A stretch of 64,000 nt of DNA from Cladophialophora immunda (lineage: Eukaryota > Ascomycota > Eurotiomycetes > Chaetothyriales > Herpotrichiellaceae). Each line of letters begins with the position of its first letter. Positions within the stretch are counted from its first letter, which is position 1. Shown here in pieces: positions 54,796 through 64,000 of the stretch. The stretch covers positions 1,844,239-1,908,238 of the forward strand of contig NW_015622543.1 in NCBI RefSeq assembly GCF_000835495.1, in the 5' to 3' direction. The notes beneath the pieces were generated by a model, which worked only from the letters and a program-made list of their open reading frames with translations, did no database searches and was not told the DNA's origin. Made by a program: the position numbers and the translations under genes.

Positions 54796-57121
54796 TCAAA
54801 GGTTGTGTTCTTCCAACCATCGCATGTCAACATCGAAAGCATCTTGGAAAGAAGGTGTAAAGTTTGCGGTACTCTGTAGATTGGCTAAAACTTCGAACTC
54901 TGTGAGTGTGATGTCTTCTGGGTTGAGGATTTTGTGATCAAGGCGACAATTTCTTTCAACTGGTGTTTGCCATGGAGCCCTGTCGCTAGTGGAAGACTCA
55001 AGAGATGTATTGTGACGAGACTCATCCTGGTCAACAGATCCAGTAGTTAAATAAAAAGATTGGTCGCTTGGGCACTGTTCCGGGCCTATCGACGTCTCTG
55101 GAGGGGTAAGGACTGGAATTTCAGACTGATATTTCGCGTTAGAAGTTTTGTCCTTGGGTGACTCAGAACTCGAAGGGCTCGAGCACTTATATTGAGACTG
55201 GTGTGTTGCTGTACCAAGCACCGAGATGACAAAGGCTGCAGATGAGTGCTCCTCGACCAATTCTTCCAGAGCTTGGACACATATTGTAAGCTGGGAGGTA
55301 TGGCCTCTTTCATGGACGATACCAGTCGAGTCCCTATCATGCATATGGACATTGATGACCGAGAGGAGACAAGTAATGCCAGTGTAGGGTAAATTACGCA
55401 TCAAGTTATGGGCGCGAAAGTTTTGGTATATATCGGTGATTTTGTTTGCGGCGTCACCAAGTCTGGTTCTCGAAATCTGTCGGAATTTAGCTGGCATGTT
55501 AGTTCTGCAATCCAATATCACTGGCCGGTGCATGTTGATCGTGATAGTCAGGAAGATTGCAGCAACGAGGCCACGGTGAAGGTCCACGATTTTGTCGTTA
55601 TCGGTAAACCCAGAAGAAGTCGAGCAAAATAAATGTTTGTTCTCTTGTATGGTTTCACGATACCACTTATTCAACTGGTGATCAAATTGAATTAGATCGT
55701 ATCTTTTTCGTTGGATTGCGTCCATTCTTTGCGAATGGCCATTCTCTTGAAAGGTTTGGTGAAGCAACTGGTCCATTTTGCTCGCTCTTGTGAACAATTG
55801 AGTCAGGGTAATGAACAACTTGGCCAAAATTGTCCGATCAGCTGTTTCCCGCTGAGGGGTATATTTGTCAAGCACCTTTACTAATTTCCTCGCTGAAGCC
55901 GAATCATTGGTATCGAAATCTGTAACTTTGAGGTTTGGAAGATCAAAGTCTAGGAGATTGAGTCTGGGTGGGCAGCATAGGTCGAGGGCTACCAGTTGAT
56001 CTCGAATGAGGCAAGACCACCAGATCCGCTTCCAGAGTCGTGTCTCGCTTCTCTCACAGAGCTTTGATGTGTTATGAAGACCGATTCCTTTTGCAATCGA
56101 GATTGCAACATCAAGCCAGTACCCAGCATCTTTGGCACCACCTAGATTGCCATACCAGCAAGTCATCAACAACACTGCTTGTAATGTTGTGATCTGATCG
56201 GTCTCGTAGTCAAAGTCGTAGAGCAGTTTGAGTTTGTTGAAGTAAGTCTGCTGTGCCTCTTTTCTGGTTGTATAACCAGCAGTTCGGAGGTGTACAATGT
56301 CGACATGACTAATGCCAGCAAACATGATGGCCTGGAATACGAACAGACTGATTGAATGGCTGTGGTTTTCTTGAACTGTGGTGAGAATATCTACAAACTC
56401 GAGTATTGGAAGAAACGGATCCACAAATCGTGCGTAGGATGTCAACAGTTCGTTTCGGAGGCGTACACCTGGCACAGTAAAAACCCCTTTTCCTCGAAGA
56501 TATTGAAAGTCTTCTGCGTGAATTCTGGCTGGTACTGGTTGCATATACGGAGGTAAAATATTCCGGTCATCAGATATTCGTGGCGGCGTGCGTGTCGGTT
56601 CCACGGTAAGAATGGCTGGTTTCTCATCGCATCCTCTCTGGCTGAGGCTGGTCCATTGTAGAGAGTCTGTTCATTCCTTAGTCAAAGTTTGCGCAGCTAC
56701 AGACAAGAGACATACCAGTCACACAATTCTTGCCTGGGATAAGATCACATTGTGACTGAGGCGACTCCGAGCTTTTGCTGCTCGGGACATAAACTTGAGC
56801 ATGGGATGAGTTGCTTGGTTCTTTGGCGTCGTCAAACATCGAGAACGGTGGCAGCTCTTTTCCTCCATCATACGAGTCGTACAGATCGATATGAGGAGAA
56901 ATCCCGTCTGTCTCCTTTTTGCGTCGTCGGCCCTCTGTGGTGACAACACAATTTAGTCGATCCAGCCTGCAATTTGTACAAGGTGTGCCATTGGCAATAG
57001 CATCGCATCTGACTTTACGAGAGCGACAAGAGCGACAAGCCTTTTTGGCCCGATGTCTCTTCGTCAGACGGGGAGGACCCGAGGTCGATGTTGGTGATGG
57101 CGAATCAATCTGGATGCCCAT
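54796..57121 (-). CDS. Zn2Cys6 transcription factor (CTF1-beta-like)
   Basis: Two exons (57121-56716, 56666-54796) give 2277 nt, 758 residues. The binuclear zinc cluster is near residues 25-55: KKACRSCRSRKVRCD, then GTPCTNCRLDRLNC (C-x2-C-x6-C...C-x2-C-x6-C), with basic residues before it. A fungal_trans middle-homology region follows from about residue 210: FVDPFLPILEFVDIL, then TLQAVLLMTCWYGNLGGAKD and KRIWWSCLIRDQLVAL. The resemblance is to cutinase-type regulators (CTF1-alpha/beta), which answer to fatty acids or plant polymers. It shares a 770-base divergent promoter with the ThDP enzyme and is the natural candidate regulator of the cluster. Confidence 0.9.
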
Positions 57122-57891
57122 CTGCAAGTGGTTGTAATGCTGTTCACAAATACGATGCTGTTGGTGGTGAGTTCTCGACAACTATAATGATAGTCCAATG
57201 ATTTGTATATACGCAATGAAGAAAGTGTTGTGAGCCTAGGCTGACACTGGTGGATGTACGCAAGTCCTGGATCATATTAGCATCGATATACTTCTCTCCT
57301 ATTTATCGAAATGAATCTCACATGTAAAGGAACAGCTACAGCCGTGTATGTATTGTGGTTTACTGGTTCCCGTCACAGCTTCAAAATCACAAGGCTTTTG
57401 GAGAATACTCCCAATTCAGCACAACAAGCTAATCAGCTAGCAAAATATTGAGAAGCCACAACCTGCTCCGCTTCAAATCCTAATACTATCTGTAATGCAA
57501 ATCTTGAAGGCGAACCAGTCTCGCAAAGACCATGACTGGAGTAGTCCGATGTGCTAAGCTACGCGTCACGTCTGTGGTTGTGATCTGCCATGCACCGAGG
57601 CAGGTTTTGGCTTGTCAGCTTTTCCACAGTCACGGTAGTCCTCCTCTCGTTGTGCCTAGATTGGTCCGTGCCCAGATACGTCAATCGTCTCCCGCATCAG
57701 TTTTCCGTTATCCTCGAGAGAATGAAGTTGCCTAATGCAGAGTTTCGACCAGCAGCTATGCCAGCCAAATAATTTTGTAAACAATATCTTAGTAACGTCT
57801 ATCAAGGAATATAAGCATCAAAAGGTGAGCGGGTTGGTAGTTTGCCCACTATGATTGACATTGGCGCAACACTTGCGACTCGAGATCGACG
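57122..57891. promoter_or_regulatory. Bidirectional promoter of regulator and ThDP enzyme
   Basis: The 770 bases between the divergent ATGs of the Zn2Cys6 factor and the ThDP enzyme must hold both promoters. CCAAT-type words occur (TCCAATG near 57192 and ATTGG near 57659). I could not pick out a clear palindromic CGG-CCG pair, so no binding site for the factor is claimed. Confidence 0.45.
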
Positions 57892-59845
57892 ATGTCTAGC
57901 CACGAGATGAAATGGCAACAGCCTCCGAAGCGAGAGCTGCTTGGGGGTGATTTGGTAGCACAGTCTTTGAAGCAACTGGGTGCTGAGGTTTGTTTCGGAC
58001 TTCATGGTGGACATTTGGATGCATTTTTGATCGGCTGCGAGCTTGTCGGCATCAAAATCATTGACACTCGACACGAAACAACTGCCGTTCAAGCAGCAGA
58101 AGGATATGCAAAACTCTCTGGCAAAGTTGGTTTCTGTTTTGTGACGGCAAACAGTGGGTACGGGAATACCTTGATACTCCCCTTCGATGCTCTTGTGGCC
58201 ATGCTGATACTGTTTGGACCTCGACAGCTTCGGTAATGCTCTGCCCGGACTGGCGACAGCATTTGCGGATCGATCGCCTATCTTTGTCATCACTTCTTCA
58301 GCACCACTGAGGGACGCAGAGACAAATGCCCTTCAGGGGTTTCATGACCAGGTGGTCCTGGCGAAGCCTGTCAGCAAGTTTGCGCATCGAATTACCAGTG
58401 AGTGGAGTTGATTCTTCTGGTGAATGAGGAACTGATACTTCGATGCTCAAGATGTCGAAGAAATCCCGCGCATCATCAGCTATGCATATCGTACTGCAAT
58501 TGGCGGCATTCCTGGTCCCGTTGTCATCGACTTCCCTATCGACATCCTCTTCCATCCGCCCCGTTTGAATGCTCTTGCATACGGCTCTATCGCATGTGCC
58601 CCAGCCGTCTCTCCTTATCCAGATCCCGCTGCTCTGGATGAGCTCCTCAATCTGTGGAAATCAGCCTCCCGCCCGGCCATCATTGTTGGTACTGGAGCGG
58701 CTCGAACAACTGCAAGAAATTCCAAGTCCAGTGCGCTCCTGGACCTCGCCAAAGCAGCCAACACGCCAATCTTCTACTCTCAAAAGTATGTTCCTACACT
58801 TCCAGCAGATTCACCTTTCCGAGGGGGCTACGCGGGACTTCTTGCGCAACTTCCAGCGTTACAGAAACAACAGCCAGATCTCATAATCCTCCTTGGTGCA
58901 CGAACCGGATTCTTGCTCGGAGGCCGCACCGGGGCAATCATTCCCAATTCTGGCGCCAAGATCGTTCAAGTCGATATTGATGCGGCTGAAATTGGCAAAA
59001 CCCTTGCGATTGATTTGGGCATTGTGTCGGATGCCGGAAAGTTCATCAACGCTTTTCTCGACAAGCTCAGTACAAACAACCCCATCAAATCTCATGATGC
59101 GTGGTTCCAAGACCTTCAAACCCTCAAATCACAGAAATCTCCATACGAAGACGAGGCCAACAAACTTCCAGATGGCCGCTTACATCCATATTTCACCATG
59201 AAAACTATCTATGAGTCTCTGCCAGCGGGCTCGATTGTCATTATTGACGGTGGTGAAGCAGGTGTATGGGCAATGGAACTTCTTGATCACGCTCGTCCTT
59301 CAGGCGGAATGGTCGCCACAGGCTACCTAGGCTTCCTAGGCAATGGCTGGGGATACAGCATAGGTGCCGCTCTAGCAGCAACAGACCGTCTCGTCGTCAA
59401 TGTCCATGGTGATGGATCTGCTGGTTTCCACATCCAGGAGCTCGATACCTTTGCACGTCACAATCTCAACGTGCTGACAGTCGTCATGAACAACTATTTC
59501 TGGGGAATGAGTATTGCTGGCCAGGATTTGATCTACGAAGATGAAGATCCTGCGCGCGTGGCAAGTAAGCTATCCCAGAATTGTCGATTTGATGTGGTTG
59601 CACAAGGCTTTGGGTGCAAAGGGGCCATGGCTCAGAAGAGTTTGGATGAAGTACGAGATGTGGTAAAGGATCTTACAGCAACCAAGGGGCCTGGATTGTT
59701 GAATGTGATCATTTCAAGGAACCCGGTCACACAGGTCACGCTAGGAATGGTTGGAAAGACTCAGGACAAGAACTGGATCGTGGTGCCATATTATGATAAT
59801 GTGCCCAGACCGTACTTCAAGGATAGCGAGGTGAATGGGCACTAA
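57892..59845 (+). CDS. Benzaldehyde-lyase-like ThDP-dependent enzyme
   Basis: Three exons (57892-58157, 58228-58397, 58452-59845) give 1830 nt, 609 residues. The ThDP fold is complete: activating glutamate in IIDTRHETTAVQAAEGYAKL near residue 65, PLRDAETNALQGFHDQVVLA near 125-145, and the cofactor/Mg motif VNVHGDGSAGFHIQELDTFA with NNYF near 500-530. Several features match benzaldehyde lyase more closely than acetolactate synthase or 2-hydroxyacyl-CoA lyase: the FGLHGGHLD histidine loop, the LRDAETN run and the glutamine in LQGFHDQ. Benzaldehyde lyases cleave or form acyloins (alpha-hydroxyketones). A neighbouring Baeyer-Villiger enzyme could oxidise such ketones. Substrate is unknown, and acetolactate-synthase-like activity cannot be excluded. 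Confidence 0.87.
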
Positions 59846-60070
59846 GGTGCCTCTAAGAATATCGGATTGAAGTCATAGATTTCCACTGCAAGATAGTATT
59901 CGAAATATTATATCTCTGGGTCAGCAGCACCAATCAATTTTATATGTATCCTTTACTGCGTGCTCAAGATCGCGGTTCCAGATTGCCAGGAGATCTGAGA
60001 TTGTATTGTGAGAGCGCAAATTCGATTCAATCTTTATTCTTATTTATACTATCCGTAGATCTCTACTCTA

Positions 60071-62270
60071 CTAGATTGGGAAAGTTGCCATTGCTGTCGA
60101 GAGTTCTTCAATGTGACTGTGCGTGACCTTCGCTGTCGTTTCTTCTGGCAAATGACCAGAATCCAGACCGCCATTGGCGGTGCTCTCTTTCTTTCCTGGA
60201 CGTGGACCAGAGTTAATTGTGGGTGGTATTTCCACTGTATCCAAGTAGTCTGTTGTTTTTTCGTCTTTCTCTTGTGCCGTGGTCAGACCATTTCCAAGCC
60301 ACGTCAACATGTTGTTCTGGGTTTCAGGCATTCGAACAAACAAAAAGTCCTCGAATCTTGGACTCTGTAGAGCTGTCTGAGCATGAACAGAGGACCCGGG
60401 CCAGAGTCCAACAATACGACCCTCCTCGTCATTTCGCTTGAACCAAGACTTGCACTGATAAACGGCGTGAGCAGGGAAAGAAGACGAAATTCAAGTCTGG
60501 AAGAGTAGTCTCACCTTATACGTGAAGATGGTCTTCGCAAAGTACCTATCGACGTGTTCCGAAAATGCTTTGTTTGCCTCTTCACTGGAAAAGAAGTCAG
60601 TTCATAGTTCTGAGACGTGTAATTGGGAGGACTTACGTGACTTCCATCGAAGCGATGTATTCTCTCTGTAGCTTCTTGACACATTTGATGATATATTCGA
60701 CCGTGTATTCGAGCATGGCAATAAAAGATCCAGCGCCAGGTCCACCGTTGGGACCAAGGAAGAAGAACAGGTTGGGCATCTTCGGAGAGCATAGTGAGAG
60801 ATACGCTTCTGGATACGGGGTCCAAGCCTCTTCCAAGGTGATGCCACCTCGACCAACAAATGGCGTCGAGGCCGAATTGAACGAGCTGTTCAGAGCATTA
60901 GCGCCTTCTTTCAAAGTGACGTTGAGTGAAATTGCTCACTAATCAAATCCTGTTGCGTAGATAATGGCGTCGACTTCATGAAACTTGCCGTCCTCGTCCA
61001 AAAGTCCAGTCTCAGTAACCTTGGAGATGCCAGTGCCGATGAACTCCACATTGTCTTCCACCAGAGCTTCGAGATACCCGGGCCCGGGGGTCAATCTACG
61101 GCATCCTGGAGGATAGTCGGGCCGTAGAGACTCGTAGATCCACGGCTTTTTCTTGAGTTTTTCCTTCATCGATTCATCGCTCATCTTCCAGAAAACGTTT
61201 TGGATTTCGGTGCCTCGGAACGTCACCAGTTGACTTTTGTTCATACCCCCTTCGATCTTGTGTCGATACTCTTGATATTGCTTGGGGTTTTCTCGATAGA
61301 ACTTTCGCTGCTCCTCCGGAATATCAACTTGGACCTCGTCAGTATCAAGCTCTAGGCACATTGTAGAATATCATACCTTCTTGAGTCTCACCTCCTTCTT
61401 CGGCTCCGTAGCCCACTGGTGAGATCCATGTCTTGCCCTTCATGAAATGGATGACTTGTTTGGCTTTGGGCTGGATTTGCGGGAGAATCTGGATGCCACT
61501 AGACCCTGCTCCGATCAGAGCAACCCGTTTATCGGTCCAATCGAAACTCGTATCCCAACGGGCTGAGTGCATATATGGTCCCTTGAAGTCGTGAAGGCCG
61601 GGAATGTCTGGCCATTTCCAGGTGTTGAGCAGACCGGTTCCCTTGAGCAGGACATCTGCTGTGTCTACAACGATCTGACTACCATCAGTCTGGGTGTCCT
61701 GACAGGGACATCCCTCTTACCTCGCTTGTATCCAGATTCTTCAATTCAATTCGCCACTGTTGGTTCTTCTCGTCCCATTCAGCTCGTTGAAAGTAATGTC
61801 GAAAGCGAACATATTTTTCAACATCATATTTCCAGGCAATGTCTTTCAAGTAATTCTGGATCTCCCCTCCTGTGGCATAAAATCGGGACCACTCTGGGTT
61901 GCTTGCAAATGTGAATTGGTAGACATGTGAAGGGATGTCTGGAACGGTAGGCTGTTAGCAAGCTACTGCCTAGTTTCTCCCCCAAATCCATATCAGTGAG
62001 TCCTACCACATGCTATTCCAGGATATCTACAGCAAATGTCAGTCTTCACGAGTCTACTTCCTTCGTGCGCGAGTTTACTCGCCTGTTCTCGTACCATGTT
62101 CCTCCAATATCGTCATTCTTTTCGTAAACAACAAAGTCAAGGTTGTCAATGTACTGTGGAAACCGAATGGCACTGAGAATGCCCGAGTACCCAGCTCCAA
62201 TGCAGACAACTTTGATCTTCCGGTTGGCATCAATTGGATGATCGTAGAGAGGGATAGTATTTGGATCCAT
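60071..62270 (-). CDS. Baeyer-Villiger (cyclohexanone-type) flavin monooxygenase
   Basis: Eight exons: 62270-62083, 62026-62007, 61938-61721, 61674-61392, 61351-60940, 60885-60637, 60584-60515, 60454-60071. They total 1824 nt, 607 residues. Two Rossmann motifs, CIGAGYSG near 25 and IGAGSSG near 195, frame the Baeyer-Villiger fingerprint LHDFKGPYMHSARWD near 170 (FxGxxxHxxxW). ATGFD near 380 is the usual second hallmark, and FLGPNGGPGAGS lies near 425. The enzyme uses NADPH and O2 to turn ketones into esters or lactones. The first intron needs a GC donor (AG|GCGAGT) and the fourth is only 40 nt. The C-terminal 70 residues are hydrophilic and probably flexible. It converges on the ThDP gene and diverges from the SDR gene. 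Confidence 0.88.
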
Positions 62271-62873
62271 GGCTTCTGCTGCAGCCCGTGACTAGGCAAA
62301 AAGATGAGTATGAGTCAAGAAGGTTTTCCTTAGGCTTGTACATCCAGCTTGTGTTTTGAGTTATCTACTTGGAACCCCACGGAGAATAGATGACAAGTGA
62401 CATGGATTCACATGTGTCACGAGATACCTATAGATTGGTATTGGAGGCTAAAGCTAAGTTGCCTTCATCATTTTCTTCGTCAGCTAGAGCTGACTCTCAC
62501 CCATGGATCCTAACACGCTCTTCTGCGATCTCCAGAGATAAACTAAGTACCTGGTCTTGTGGGGTCCCCGCATGACAATGGTCCGCAATCTCCGCTTGTA
62601 CACCTCCACCCCTTATTCTGCCCCGTAGGTATAGATGTTCGTCAGCAATTGTTGACTAAGAAAGCTTCAAGAAGATCATCGCGGGAATTGTTCCAAATAC
62701 GAACTTCAGCTTGGATATATCGCTGACAGGTCGGTTCCGAACTACGTACGTTTAGCTACTTACCTGCTTACGGGAGTCTCTTCTGAAAGTTTGTCTTTCG
62801 AAGCTTGTTGTGTTTCGCTGGCAATTACACTACCCTTCAATCTAAGTCTGTGGTTTCTGGAGACAGATCGACA
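62271..62873. promoter_or_regulatory. Bidirectional promoter of Baeyer-Villiger enzyme and SDR
   Basis: About 600 bases between two divergent ATGs. It must contain both promoters. I see no clear TATA box and no factor site that I would name. Confidence 0.4.
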
Positions 62874-63748
62874 ATGGGCTCTTCAAGCTTTGCAAACAAA
62901 GTGGTGTTCGTGACGGGAGGTAGCTCTGGCCTGGGGGCAGAGACATGTGAGCTGTTCATACAAGCTGGGGCGACACTATTCATCACAGATCTTGCGGAGC
63001 GTGATATCCTCAAGCGAGTGGGAACAGAGAAAGCAACATTTCAAAAATGCGACGTTTCAAACCCTGAGGACTGCGAAAACGCGGTCAAGGCGTGCATAGA
63101 GCGCTTTGGACGGCTCGATGTTTTATTCCACAATGGGGCACGACTTGGTGCTTGCGCAACCGTTGTCGACCATGATATTACGCTGTTTCAGCAGGTTGTC
63201 AACACCAACCTATGTTGACTGTTCTATCTAGCCCGGGTCGTCATACCTCAGATGCGCAAACAAGGCAAAGGAACCATTGTGAGTACAGCCAGCACTGCCG
63301 GGCTCGCGGGAGATTACGGTCTCTGCTCCTACAGTGCGGCGAAGGCAGGACTGGTAAACTTGACGCGAACTATGGCTCTGGATCATGCACAGGAAAACAT
63401 CCGCGTCAATTGCGTGTGCCCAGGATATATGGTCACACCAATGACAGTTCCATTCCGCGAAAACGAAGTCATGCACGAAGCGCTTCTTGAAAGTATTCCC
63501 ATGCACCGAGGCTCTGATCCGAAGGAGGTAGCCCGGGCAGTGCTGTTCCTGGCGTCGGAGGATTCCTCTTATATCACCGGACAAGGTAATTTTTCCATTC
63601 GTTTTATCCGTTGACCAAGAAAGAAGCTGACTTAGGATGTTCCCACACAGCTATTGCAGCTGACGGTGGTTGGACTGCCTCCACTGGCGGACCAAACTTT
63701 TTGAAATACATGGGATCTGGGGTAAGTGCATCGTTGGCTGTGCAATGA
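62874..63748 (+). pseudogene. Short-chain dehydrogenase/reductase with in-frame TGA
   Basis: The frame from the ATG at 62874 encodes a classical SDR: KVVFVTGGSSGLGAETCELF (NAD(P)-binding TGxxxGxG), FHNGARLG (NNAG-like), VVNTNLC, then TGA at 63216-63218. The same frame continues at once as LFYLARVVIPQMRKQGKG, with catalytic Ser in IVSTASTAG, YSAAK, and the typical VNCVCPGYMVTP. The stop stands where glycine is usual (NLxGxFY), so a single GGA-to-TGA change would explain it. A last intron (donor at 63586, acceptor ending 63651) joins the AIAADGGWTAS end; the stop is at 63746-63748, or slightly later if another intron is used. Everything else is intact, so loss is recent, or TGA is read through. 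Confidence 0.8.
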
Positions 63749-64000
63749 TCAAAGTTTGGGTTGCTAATTCAACAACCGAAGGTGCAGACCAAGTAATCAA
63801 ACTCGGTCCTCAATTAAAACTACGGAAATGTTAGGATGCCAGGGCTTACATCGGTGACCTTGTCAAAGTTCAAGGTGTGGCCTTATCTCCGACGAGGGTT
63901 TTACCAGGAAACTGGACCGAGACTGTAAATAGTACATCAAAGAGATCATGACGAGGCCACAGCCATGATGGCGACTTGTGAAGTGATTTGAGCTGGTCTC
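63749..64000. other. Right edge of window
   Basis: About 250 bases after the SDR with no convincing coding signal. An alternative last SDR exon would add a few residues ending at a TAA near 63794. The cluster may continue beyond the window. Confidence 0.3.

Noticed and set aside
57892..59845. Calling the ThDP enzyme a 2-hydroxyacyl-CoA lyase and pairing it with PhyH as an alpha-oxidation module
   Set aside because: The pairing is tempting, but the histidine loop and LRDAETN...HDQ run fit benzaldehyde lyase better, and neither protein ends in an obvious peroxisomal signal.
63216..63218. Selenocysteine at the TGA
   Set aside because: Ascomycetes lack the selenocysteine machinery, and SDRs have glycine, not a redox residue, at this position.
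63192..63231. Intron that would remove the SDR stop
   Set aside because: The only nearby GT...AG choices are under 40 nt, change the frame, or delete the conserved NTNLxGxFY segment.
50000..64000. Secondary-metabolite cluster with a PKS, NRPS or terpene synthase core
   Set aside because: No ketosynthase, adenylation or terpene cyclase sequence is visible on either strand; the core could only lie beyond the right edge.
1..64000. tRNA, rRNA or CRISPR arrays
   Set aside because: I found no B-box-like GGTTCGANTCC with a matching acceptor stem, no rRNA-like block, and no regularly spaced direct repeats with unique spacers.

Overview
This window reads as a gene-dense nuclear contig from a filamentous ascomycete (Pezizomycotina). 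Most genes carry several introns of about 45-60 nt with GT(A/G)xGx donors and CAG/TAG acceptors. The protein families are typical of that group: DUF7708 and NACHT/ankyrin proteins, Zn2Cys6 and bZIP regulators, RTA1, POM34, HID1 and TRI12-type transporters. Eurotiomycetes (for example Chaetothyriales) is a guess from the gene style, not something the sequence proves. For most multi-exon genes I resolved exon joins by hand, and the exon lengths sum to whole codons.

Layout. 0-6.2 kb: 5' end of a long-chain acyl-CoA synthetase (runs off the left edge), a DUF7025-type AAA+ ATPase and a DUF7708 protein. 6.4-12.1 kb: FAD monooxygenase, nitronate monooxygenase, then an RTA1-like membrane protein. 12.5-21.7 kb: housekeeping genes (HID1, POM34-like nucleoporin, a 13-exon SNF2/RING ATPase). 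21.8-25.6 kb: a large STAND/NLR-like protein (DUF7708-like N-terminus, NACHT, C2H2 fingers, weak ankyrins). 26.3-28.8 kb: HpcH/HpaI aldolase beside a secreted SMP-30-type lactonase. 28.8-31.3 kb: no convincing gene. 31.3-36.6 kb: a 1731-residue fusion of a PrnB/indoleamine-dioxygenase-like heme domain, an FAD/NADPH reductase, a cytochrome b5 domain, a helical region and a disordered tail. 36.9-42.4 kb: GH18, PhoD-like phosphatase and a small secreted CBM14 protein. 43.4-45.5 kb: decayed NACHT/ankyrin remnants around an AT-rich, RIP-like block. 46.4-49.7 kb: glyoxalase-fold protein and a bZIP/DUF3425 regulator.

50-64 kb looks like a small catabolic or tailoring cluster: PhyH-type dioxygenase, TRI12-type MFS pump, Zn2Cys6 regulator, benzaldehyde-lyase-like ThDP enzyme, Baeyer-Villiger monooxygenase and an SDR. 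The regulator and ThDP gene share a divergent promoter, as do the monooxygenase and SDR. No PKS, NRPS or terpene synthase is present. The SDR has an in-frame TGA in a conserved segment, so it is either recently inactivated or made by readthrough.

The two items most worth following up are the self-contained heme oxygenase/reductase/b5 fusion at 31.3-36.6 kb and the benzaldehyde-lyase/Baeyer-Villiger/SDR cluster with its broken SDR.
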